A stretch of 64,000 nt of DNA from the NCBI GenBank assembly GCA_030834965.1, contig JAUQWW010000049.1, positions 1 to 64,000 on the forward strand, written 5' to 3'. The translations under genes were made by a program, and so were the position numbers. Position 1 is the first letter of the stretch. The number at the start of each line of letters is the position of its first letter. The notes under the pieces are model-generated. The model worked only from the letters and a program-made list of their open reading frames with translations, ran no database searches and was not told where the DNA came from. Shown here in pieces: positions 57,606-64,000 of the stretch. This DNA comes from Gallionellaceae bacterium. GTDB taxonomy: Bacteria > Pseudomonadota > Gammaproteobacteria > Burkholderiales > Gallionellaceae.

Positions 57606-58294
57606 ACTTGCGCGTAACGATAACCGGCCTTGATGCCGTCAAGAAGACCATCGCCGACCTAGAAAAACAGACGCGCTACGCCACAGCCGTGGCGCTGACC
57701 CGCACGGCCAAGGCCGTCAAGGATGGGATGCCAGCGGTAATGGAGCGCGAACTCGACAGGCCTACCCCGTTCTCCAAGCGAGGCTTGTTCGTGCAGCCTG
57801 CGCGCCCCATCGACTTGAAGGCGGTAGTTGGGTTTATGGATCGCCAGGCATCCTATCTGAAATACCAGATCGCTGGCGGCGCACGCATGCCAACAGCACG
57901 CGGCATCAAGCTGCCTGGCAATGTCGAGCTTAATTCATTTGGCAACATCCCCAAGGGGTTGATCGACAAGCTCAAGCAGGCGGCGCAGTCTGGCCTGCTG
58001 TCAAAGGCTATCGGCAAGAAGTTGGGCGTTGGCGATCGGCGCAAGGGTGCTGCACCTATCCAGCTCTTTCTCGGCAAGCCCATCGGGCGCGGATGGGAGA
58101 AGGCGCCAATGGGTATATGGCGGCGCGTGCCTGGCAGCCCAGGCAAGTTGATCCCCGTGATCCTCTTCGAAGATACGCCAGCCAAGTACAAGCCGCGCTT
58201 CAAGTTCCACGAAGCGGCAGCATCCATTGTGCGACGCGAATGGGATCGGCAGTTCGCCAACGCCTTTGCCGAAGCCATGAGGACGGCCAAATGA
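57599..58294 (+). CDS. gpZ-like minor tail protein
   Basis: A 231-aa protein with the pattern of phage tail-completion/minor tail protein Z families: ITGLDAVKKTIADLEKQTRYATAVALTRTAKAVKDGMPAVMERELDRPTPF and a basic middle, ending HEAAASIVRREWDRQFANAFAEAM. gpZ-like proteins terminate or cap the tail at the head end. Assignment is moderate; HK97-gp10-like is an alternative. A 20-codon frame overlaps its stop (58291) and is not called. Confidence 0.66.
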   Translation: MLNLRVTITGLDAVKKTIADLEKQTRYATAVALTRTAKAVKDGMPAVMERELDRPTPFSKRGLFVQPARPIDLKAVVGFMDRQASYLKYQIAGGARMPTARGIKLPGNVELNSFGNIPKGLIDKLKQAAQSGLLSKAIGKKLGVGDRRKGAAPIQLFLGKPIGRGWEKAPMGIWRRVPGSPGKLIPVILFEDTPAKYKPRFKFHEAAASIVRREWDRQFANAFAEAMRTAK

Positions 58295-58415
58295 TCAAGG
58301 TACTCCGCCAGCTTTTCCAAGTACGGGTTATTCGCACCGCGTTTTTTGTTTAGTTTTATCAATGCACTAGGTTTCATTAAGCAGTACTTATCCACCACTA
58401 CAGAAAGGAAATATC

Positions 58416-59531
58416 ATGCAACAGAGCCCCGTAATATCTACCCACCATCGCCAGCGGCGCGTCCCGGCTGCCATCGCCCATGCCGCGCTTGCCCACGAAG
58501 AAGCAAGCAAGGTTAATCCGACAGAGGGCTTTCGCAGCTTTGGTGAATTCGTCTATCAAGTAAAGCAGGCATGCACCGGCCCCGCTGCCGACCCACGTCT
58601 GGTACGCGCAGCAACCACCTTCGGAAGCGAGGGCGTTGGCCCATCGGGCGACTATGCGGTTCCTTCGGCGTTCGCACAAGAAATTGCCAGCCTCGCTTAC
58701 AGCGAAGGGTCGCTGCTGCCGCTGTGCAGCGAGTTGCCGATCAGCAGCAGCACCGTCGATATTCCGCGCGACGAAACCACGCCCTGGGGGTCAACCGGCA
58801 TCGTCGCCGCATGGGAAGGCGAAGGCGGGCAATCCGCACAGAGTAAGCCTGACCTTGATTCAACCTCATGCCGCCTGCGGAAACTGAAGACACTTGTGCC
58901 GATTACCGACGAACTGTTGGAAGACTCGCCGGCAATGGAAGGCTATCTCAAGCGCGTGATGAGTGCCGCCATATGCTGGAAGATAAACGACGCGATCATC
59001 AACGGCACCGGCGCAGGGGTTCCGCTTGGCATCCTCAAGGCACCTTCCTTGATAGTGCAAGCCAAGGAAGGTGCGCAGACCGCAGACACCATCAACGCTG
59101 CGAACGTGACGAACATGCTATCCCGCGCGATTCTGACCGGAGGCGGCAATATCGTCTGGCTCATCAATCCTGATGCCTATGGGCAGGTGATGAGCCTCGT
59201 CTTGAATGAGTCGCCAATCTGGACACCCGGCACCAGCGTCGATGCACCCAACGGCCTGCTGCTTGGCCGCCCCATTGTGCTGACGGATGCCTGCCAGACC
59301 TTGGGCGATCAAGGGGACATCATCCTGGCAAATATGAGCGGATATCAGGCTGTCACCCGTGCAGGCGGTGCCGTGCTCGCGAGCAGCATGCATCTGTGGT
59401 TTGACCAGGACATTACCGCTTTTCGCCTGACGTTCCGTATGGATGGCCAGCCGCTGTTGTCGGCAGCAGTCACCCCGCCCCATAGCACGGTAACGCGCAG
59501 CCATTTTGTCACCCTGGCCGTACGTGCCTAA
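58416..59531 (+). CDS. Phage major capsid protein, HK97 fold
   Basis: A 371-aa protein with the HK97-type pattern: GPSGDYAVPSAFAQEIASLAYSEGSLLPLCSELP, a core EDSPAMEGYLKRVMSAAICWKINDAIINGTGAGVPLGIL, and a C-terminal P-domain strand MHLWFDQDITAFRLTFRMDGQPL. The N-terminal region before GDYAVP is about 75 residues, shorter than the 103-residue HK97 delta domain. No head protease is seen, so maturation may not need cleavage or uses a helper's. AGAAAGGA precedes the ATG at 58416. Confidence 0.9.
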   Translation: MQQSPVISTHHRQRRVPAAIAHAALAHEEASKVNPTEGFRSFGEFVYQVKQACTGPAADPRLVRAATTFGSEGVGPSGDYAVPSAFAQEIASLAYSEGSLLPLCSELPISSSTVDIPRDETTPWGSTGIVAAWEGEGGQSAQSKPDLDSTSCRLRKLKTLVPITDELLEDSPAMEGYLKRVMSAAICWKINDAIINGTGAGVPLGILKAPSLIVQAKEGAQTADTINAANVTNMLSRAILTGGGNIVWLINPDAYGQVMSLVLNESPIWTPGTSVDAPNGLLLGRPIVLTDACQTLGDQGDIILANMSGYQAVTRAGGAVLASSMHLWFDQDITAFRLTFRMDGQPLLSAAVTPPHSTVTRSHFVTLAVRA

Positions 59532-59578
59532 AACACGGGCCGGAATAACACCGGCCCATTGATGAAAGGAAACACATC

Positions 59579-60226
59579 ATGCAAAACAACATACCAAACG
59601 AAATTCTTGAGTACGTCAACAAGAAAGGCATCCTTGAGCGCATTGCGGAAACGCAACAGGCGGAGCGCGAAGAAGAACGCGTCCGCCTGGCAGAAGAAAT
59701 TATTGCCCTCAAGAAACACGAAGCCGAAATACTGCCGCCCCTACTGGAGCGCCAGCGTAACGCCAGAGCAGCTCTGGAGGCCGCAGAAGTCGCGCTGCAG
59801 CAAGCCCGCGTGGAACTTGCCGAAGCCAATTCACAGGTTATTGCCGCTGACACAAGTTTCCGTATAGAGCGGCGCCACAACCTGCTTGCCGGGCTGGCCG
59901 ATCCGCGTATCCATGGCGCCATCACTCAGCTGCTCAACTTCGATGAAAAGGCCCGCCAGGGTGGGTTTAGCGCTTGGACACAGACCGAGAAAAAATGGGA
60001 CGGTGATAAGACAAAGATTGAGTGCAACAACTCCGATGTGCTGGAAGCGGTTCGCGCTCAAATCCGCAAGGCCGTCACCGATCTGGAAGCGCTGTTATAC
60101 GCGCCCCGCCCGGCCAACCTGTCCGAAATCCTGGAAGCGGCGCTATCTGCAGGCGAGGCCGCCTGCCATCGCATCGGCGTCACCGTGCACCGCGCCGACC
60201 ACCTGGCAAGCATTACGAAACACTGA
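59579..60226 (+). CDS. Coiled-coil protein, possible scaffold
   Basis: A 215-aa protein with a long coiled-coil (about residues 15-90: RIAETQQAEREEERVRLAEEIIALKKHEAEILP... ARAALEAAEVALQQARVELAEANSQ) and a globular tail with two Cys (IECNNSDVLEAV, EAACHRIGV). It lies between the capsid and small terminase genes. Position and coiled-coil suggest a scaffold or head-assembly role; no family is recognised. Confidence 0.72.
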   Translation: MQNNIPNEILEYVNKKGILERIAETQQAEREEERVRLAEEIIALKKHEAEILPPLLERQRNARAALEAAEVALQQARVELAEANSQVIAADTSFRIERRHNLLAGLADPRIHGAITQLLNFDEKARQGGFSAWTQTEKKWDGDKTKIECNNSDVLEAVRAQIRKAVTDLEALLYAPRPANLSEILEAALSAGEAACHRIGVTVHRADHLASITKH

Positions 60227-60230
60227 CGCC

Positions 60231-60722
60231 ATGCGCATCATCGGCCAGACCGAAATCGCCGCCATCTTTGGCGTCACGCCACGCACCATCAACGAATGGC
60301 AGGATGCCGGCATGCCCGTTGCCGTACAGGGCGGTCCCGGCGTGCCTGGCGAATACGACAGCGAGGCATGCATCCGCTGGCGGGTTGAGCGTGAAGTCGC
60401 CAAGGTGCAGGGGCCGGAAACGCCAAAGGACCGGCTCGCGCGCCTGCAGGGCGACGATCTGGAAATGAAGCTGGCACGCGAACGCGGCAAGCTGATCGAG
60501 AAAGCAGCCGTCGAACCGGCCATGCGTGCCGCCATCGTCTCGGCACGCGAGCGCGTGCGCAACGAGCCGGCGCGCATCGCCGCACAAATGGAGAGCCTTG
60601 ATCGCGCCGGGCGGGAAGCCCTGCTGCGCGATCTCTTGGATGAAGTGCTGACCAAGCTTTCCCGCTGGCAGCAGGTCGGCACATACGATGGCGAACAACA
60701 AGCCGATGAATGCGCCGCTTGA
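60231..60722 (+). CDS. Terminase small subunit, gpNu1-like
   Basis: A 163-aa protein with a winged HTH (IIGQTEIAAIFGVTPRTINEWQDAGMPVAVQGG) and a helical part (LARLQGDDLEMKLARERGKLIEKAAVEPAMRAAIVSARERVRNEPARIAAQM), as in lambda gpNu1, which recognises cos for packaging. Its 3' end overlaps the TerL start by 35 bp, a common Nu1-A coupling. Confidence 0.88.
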   Translation: MRIIGQTEIAAIFGVTPRTINEWQDAGMPVAVQGGPGVPGEYDSEACIRWRVEREVAKVQGPETPKDRLARLQGDDLEMKLARERGKLIEKAAVEPAMRAAIVSARERVRNEPARIAAQMESLDRAGREALLRDLLDEVLTKLSRWQQVGTYDGEQQADECAA

Positions 60723-62793
60723 CCTGACGGGTACGCTCGCTACCGGCTGGGCCGATGCCACGCTGGACGCCCTGATAGCTTCTGTCTGGAGTGAGTTTGC
60801 GCCGCCGCCGCGCCTGAGCATCGATGAGTGGGCCGAGCGTTATCGCGAGCTGTCGCCCGAAGAATCGCCGATCCCTGGCCCCTATTCGCTCGAATATACG
60901 CCCGTGCTGCGCGAAATCCTGCGCGCCTGTTCAGATCCCAAGGTGCGCAAAGTAGTGGTGCAGAAATCGGCGCAGCTTGGCTATACCGTCGGTGTTGTCT
61001 GCAACGTCATGGGCTATCACGCGCACCAGCGCCCGAGCGTGCAGATTGCCGTATTCCCGCGCGAGAAAAGCGCCAAGGATTTCGCTGCGGAGAAGTTCGA
61101 CCCCATGGTGCGCGCCACCAAACCACTGGCCGAGCGCATCAGCCTGAAAAGCCGCGCGGCCGGCAACAGCCAGACCCGCAAGCATTATCCTGGCGGCCTG
61201 ATCAAACTTGTCGGCAGCAACTCGCCCAGCGACGTGAAATCGACCAGCGCCCGCGTGGTGATCGTCGAAGAGCCAGATGATGCCAGTAACAACGTGCGAG
61301 GCCAGGGCGACGCCATCAAACTGGCGGAAGAGCGCGCGAAAGCCTACCCCGACCACCTGATCCTGATAGGCGGCACCCCGACCGCGAAGGGCGCGAGCAG
61401 CATCGAACAAGAGATACTTGCCAGCGATCAGCGCAAGTTCCATGTGCCATGCCCGCACTGCGGCGACGAACATATCCTCGCATGGGACCACATCATCATC
61501 CCCGAGGATGACGAGCAGCCCCGCGAAATCTACGGCCGCTCCCGCTGGGAAGATGCCTTCTACACCTGCCCGGCCTGCGGCACAGCGTGGACTGAAGAAG
61601 AACGGCACGACGCCATCCGGCGCGGACATTTTGAGGCGACGGCGCCCGCCACCGCCGCCGTCGGCTTCCTGGTTAACGAGCTGCTGTCCACCTTCGACGG
61701 CTCGCGCGTCCCTGTGCTGGCCCGTAAATACCTGGAGGCGAAACACAAACAGGACGAGGGTGATCACAGCGAGATGGTCGCCTTCTGGAATTCCACGCTT
61801 GGGCTGCCGTGGGAGTATCGCGGCGAGCTGCCCGAGGAAGACGAACTGCGCGCCCGCGCAGAAGCCTACGCCGAATGGACAGCGCCAGATGGCGGCCTGA
61901 TCCCCGTGCTCACTGTCGACGTGCAGCATGATCGCCTGGCCGTCACCTGCTGGGTGATCGGTCGCCGCGAGGAAATGTGGCTGGCCTTCTGGGGCGAGCT
62001 GCACGGCCAGACTATCGTCCCATTTGCCGGTGCATGGCAGGAACTCGACAACCTTCTGGAAAACACCGTGCGGCACGCCAGCGGTTCCGCTCTGCCAATT
62101 GCCGCCGTTGCGCTCGATTCATCGGACGGCCAGACCAGCGGTGCGGTGTATGACTACGTGCGCAAGCGCAACCGCCCGGGCCGCCCCGTGTATGCGATCA
62201 AGGGCGCAAGCGATAGCGAGGGAAAAATCGAAATATGGCGCCAGCCGCAGGCGCAATCGATCGAGCCGCACTGGAATGGGCGCAAGTCCGCGAAGTATGG
62301 CGTGCATGTGCACATTGTCGGCACGGCCAAGGCGAAAGACAGCATTCTTGGCTGGGCGCAGGAAGGCGGGCGCGTGCGGCTGACCGGCGGCGGCCCGCAC
62401 CGCATGCACTGGTATGAAAACGTCCGTCCCGACTTTTATGAGCAACTGCTGTCTGAAATCAAAATTCCGATGCGCCAGAACCCAAAGCGGCGCCAATGGA
62501 AGAAGCGCACAGACCGGCGCAATGAAGCACTGGATTGCACCGTGTACGCACTCTGGCTGGTGCATGCCCTGCGGCTGCACATACAGAAGCCCGCCTGGTG
62601 GGATCACACCGAAGAAAAAATAAGGCAGCGCGGACTGTTCGAGGCGGAAGCTGCTGCGGCAATCCCCCCAATCGAGCCTGCAACAATAAGCGCTGGAGAG
62701 ACTGACCCGCAAGCGCCAGCGGAGACGGAAGGCGAATACAAACAGCCGGCGCGGCGCAACCGCCCGCGCCAGGGATTCGCTACGCGATGGTGA
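60688..62793 (+). CDS. Terminase large subunit, lambda gpA-like
   Basis: A 701-aa packaging ATPase/nuclease. Walker-A-like KSAQLGYTVGV (about residue 93; the last Lys of lambda's KSARVGYSK is Val here), Walker B VVIVEEPDDAS, a zinc-like CPHC/CPAC pair (about 256 and 297), and nuclease Asp in LTVDVQHD, ALDSSDG and EALDCTVYALWL. It packages DNA into proheads from cos sites. It is intact, which suggests the element packages its own genome. Confidence 0.92.
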   Translation: MANNKPMNAPLDLTGTLATGWADATLDALIASVWSEFAPPPRLSIDEWAERYRELSPEESPIPGPYSLEYTPVLREILRACSDPKVRKVVVQKSAQLGYTVGVVCNVMGYHAHQRPSVQIAVFPREKSAKDFAAEKFDPMVRATKPLAERISLKSRAAGNSQTRKHYPGGLIKLVGSNSPSDVKSTSARVVIVEEPDDASNNVRGQGDAIKLAEERAKAYPDHLILIGGTPTAKGASSIEQEILASDQRKFHVPCPHCGDEHILAWDHIIIPEDDEQPREIYGRSRWEDAFYTCPACGTAWTEEERHDAIRRGHFEATAPATAAVGFLVNELLSTFDGSRVPVLARKYLEAKHKQDEGDHSEMVAFWNSTLGLPWEYRGELPEEDELRARAEAYAEWTAPDGGLIPVLTVDVQHDRLAVTCWVIGRREEMWLAFWGELHGQTIVPFAGAWQELDNLLENTVRHASGSALPIAAVALDSSDGQTSGAVYDYVRKRNRPGRPVYAIKGASDSEGKIEIWRQPQAQSIEPHWNGRKSAKYGVHVHIVGTAKAKDSILGWAQEGGRVRLTGGGPHRMHWYENVRPDFYEQLLSEIKIPMRQNPKRRQWKKRTDRRNEALDCTVYALWLVHALRLHIQKPAWWDHTEEKIRQRGLFEAEAAAAIPPIEPATISAGETDPQAPAETEGEYKQPARRNRPRQGFATRW

Positions 62794-63071
62794 GCGATTG
62801 CATTATCGATTTCATCATGGGTCTCGTGGAAGAAGAAGCACGCAAGGCCGGGATCCACTTCCCGGTCGAAATGCGGAAAGCGATCGACCGTCGCACCCGC
62901 AACACATGGGGCGGCAGCGAGCCATATATCGCCCATGGAAGGGAGGCGCGCATCATCGAGCGCAACGAAAAGATCGTCGCGCTGTGGGATGCCGGCAACC
63001 ATGACGTGCGCATGCTGGCGACCCGCTTCGGGCTTTCGACCAAGCAGGTGCGGCGGATTGTCAGAAAATGA
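62787..63071 (+). CDS. Mor-like transcription activator
   Basis: A 94-aa protein with NTWGGSEPYIAHGREARIIERNEKIVALWDAGNHDVRMLATRFGLSTKQVRRIVRK: the strand plus HTH pattern of the Mor/C activator family of Mu-like phages. ATG at 62787 overlaps the TerL stop. Such proteins switch on late genes, so it may drive the element's own or a helper phage's late genes. The family call is by pattern, not search. Confidence 0.66.
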   Translation: MVSDCIIDFIMGLVEEEARKAGIHFPVEMRKAIDRRTRNTWGGSEPYIAHGREARIIERNEKIVALWDAGNHDVRMLATRFGLSTKQVRRIVRK

Positions 63072-63126
63072 GCAGGCGCCGCTCTTTAATGGAGTTTATA
63101 CCGCCACTCGAGTAGAGGACTTCGGC

Positions 63127-63165
63127 CCCATCACCGCGAGAGAGCAGACCCATGGCGGTGATGGG
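63127..63165. promoter_or_regulatory. Perfect 11-bp inverted repeat after the last element gene
   Basis: CCCATCACCGC (63127-63137) and GCGGTGATGGG (63155-63165) are perfectly complementary with a 17-nt loop. No U-run follows. It may end the late transcript, or be a recombination or cos-associated site. Confidence 0.55.
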
Positions 63166-63275
63166 TGGCGTACCTTCCGGTGCTGACCTCCTGGCAGTGA
63201 CACGGTGCACCCTTACCCGCGAATACGATCATCAAGTGCGGATGGCGTCGCAAAAATCAGCGAAAGTGATAGCGG

Positions 63276-63291
63276 GTAAAGTTGTGTGTAA
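63276..63291. promoter_or_regulatory. Candidate integrase arm-binding site, right end
   Basis: GTAAAGTTGTGTGTAA differs from the left-end word GTAACGTTGTGGGTAA (49506-49521) at two of sixteen positions and lies 60 bp before the right junction. It is a likely arm-type site for integrase or excisionase. Confidence 0.45.
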
Positions 63292-63350
63292 ACCAATTTT
63301 ATCCACCTCGAAAACAAGCAACAACAATGGTCTTGGAAGCTATCCAATAC

Positions 63351-63428
63351 CCGATGCGCATACGTGACATGAGGCAGTTTGGTTACTCTGACGTGCTGTT
63401 CCCCAACGGCGGCGTGATGGAAGAATAA
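63351..63428 (+). pseudogene. def: Displaced native 3' end of def (attR)
   Basis: Beginning at the shared core CCGATGCGC, the plus strand reads PMRIRDMRQFGYSDVLFPNGGVMEE and a TAA at 63426-63428, which matches the end of a peptide deformylase (compare [21 protein letters not shown] at the intact gene). It has no start and is G+C-rich like the def body, unlike the current def tail. This is the original chromosome tail cut off by integration. Confidence 0.85.
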
Positions 63429-63854
63429 TGGGTATGTCCATCGCAGAATAGTGACTGGCGCGCAATGTGCCACATGTTGTCCGCGATGCTGGGTTAAGCT
63501 TGTGCCCTGTAAAATTTCTCCCGGCCATTATGCATAGTGGCTCTGTTATGGAAACTTTCACAGCACCTTAAAGAGCGGTCGATCTAGTGAGCATTCGAGG
63601 CATTCACTAGAGTTGCCGGCCAGCCATCATTAGTTCCTCTCAGTTTTGAATAACAAGCAAGTGCGTGGCTCATAGGGCTTGATCGCCGCAAAATGGACGG
63701 TCTACTGTAGAGGTGTTACCCTTTAATTGCTATTGGTCGCCAAGGGTGCGCATGCAGAATAAGTTCCCCTTCATCCCGATGATAAACATGGGCGGCACAC
63801 TTGCTCGCGATTCGACCATAACCCGAGGTTTGAAATTTTTTGATGAGGTAAAAA
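63429..63854. other. Intergenic region between def remnant and rnk
   Basis: About 425 bp with no gene that can be supported on either strand. It contains the promoter region of rnk; GATGAGGTAA precedes its ATG. No tRNA or repeat was recognised. Confidence 0.4.
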
Positions 63855-64000
63855 ATGAAAGCAAGACCCAAGGTGATACTTTCGACGCTTGATGCAGAGC
63901 GGCTGGACAGGCTTCTGGAATCACTGCCCAGCAGCGCGATCCCGGGCAAGGCAGACCTGGAGGCGGAGCTGGCACGCGCAGAGGTGATGGATCCGAAAAA
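63855..64000 (+). CDS. rnk: Regulator of nucleoside diphosphate kinase (Rnk), 5' part
   Basis: ATG at 63855 follows GAGGTAAAAA. The 48 visible residues (VILSTLDAERLDRLLES, then ADLEAELARAEVMDP) match the N-terminal coiled region of Rnk, a GreA/GreB-like protein that binds RNA polymerase. The gene runs off the window end, so the C-terminal FKBP-like domain is not seen. Confidence 0.8.
   Translation, partial: MKARPKVILSTLDAERLDRLLESLPSSAIPGKADLEAELARAEVMDPK

Larger units (their letters stand above)
49349..63350 (+). mobile_element. Integrated phage-satellite-like element of about 14.0 kb in def
   Basis: The element runs from the CCGATGCGC core in def to the same core at 63351. It holds about 16 co-oriented genes: integrase, unknown proteins, AlpA-like HTH, tape measure, CHC2 zinc finger, P4-type primase/helicase, iteron cluster, gpZ-like, capsid, coiled-coil, Nu1, TerL and a Mor-like activator. 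Missing by eye: portal, head protease, tail tube and sheath, baseplate, lysis genes, phage repressor. No frameshifts or stops interrupt the genes. It may be a satellite that borrows parts from a helper phage, or a streamlined prophage; the choice is inference. Confidence 0.88.

Noticed and set aside
53247-62793. A complete siphophage prophage
   Set aside because: No portal, protease, tail tube, baseplate, lysis or repressor genes could be seen in about 14 kb, and the element has P4-like replication.
63716-63975. Two minus-strand frames near the window end
   Set aside because: They overlap the rnk start, and the rnk N-terminus is a better explanation.

Overview
The window reads as a betaproteobacterial chromosome, most likely from the Nitrosomonadales (Gallionellaceae-like or a related sulfur oxidiser). 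Two things suggest this. First, the run rpoE-rseA-rseB-rseC-degP-lepA-lepB-DUF4845-rnc-era-recO-pdxJ-acpS-nagZ is a known betaproteobacterial order. Second, there is a lithotrophic sulfur-oxidation locus. The lineage is inference from gene order and protein style; no search was run.

Region by region. Positions 1-5.6 kb hold the 3'-truncated ribosome-assembly GTPase rbgA (minus), a patatin-like esterase, and a minus-strand ene-reductase/DoxX/pirin operon facing a divergent LysR regulator. Positions 5.7-14.8 kb hold a phytochelatin-synthase-like protease and then the sulfur block: flavocytochrome c sulfide dehydrogenase (fccA-fccB, plus) converging on soxY-soxZ-soxXA(fusion)-soxB-soxT (minus), with a dsbC-like gene upstream. 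No soxCD is present. Positions 15-27 kb hold a REC-REC-GGDEF protein, class I fumarase, a PA2779/PA2778-like pair, SRP RNA (ffs), dnaX-ybaB-recR-rluB, and a cyclase/PEGA - TssQ-like lipoprotein - Ser/Thr kinase signalling trio. Positions 27-49.4 kb are conserved housekeeping: nadB, the sigma-E operon, translation and cell-envelope genes, an O-GlcNAc-transferase-like gene, zipA-ligA, galU, hpt, an MTA/MTI phosphorylase and peptide deformylase (def).

About 49.35-63.35 kb is an integrated element of about 14.0 kb inserted into the 3' end of def. It supplies a replacement 3' end, and the displaced native def tail lies at 63351-63428. All its genes are on the plus strand: tyrosine integrase, two unknown proteins, an AlpA/excisionase-like HTH protein, two tiny basic proteins, a tail tape-measure protein, a CHC2 zinc-finger protein, a P4-type primase/helicase followed by a striking iteron cluster (candidate origin), a small protein, a gpZ-like tail protein, an HK97-fold capsid protein, a coiled-coil protein, a gpNu1-like small terminase, a gpA-like large terminase and a Mor-like activator. 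Portal, head protease, tail tube, baseplate, lysis and repressor genes were not seen. It looks like a phage satellite or capsid-encoding integrative element rather than a complete prophage, and it is the most interesting part of the window. The window ends in the start of rnk.

Dispersed stem-loop repeats of a CCCTCCCCAACCCTC type occur at four places. One of them is translated in frame inside rbgA.
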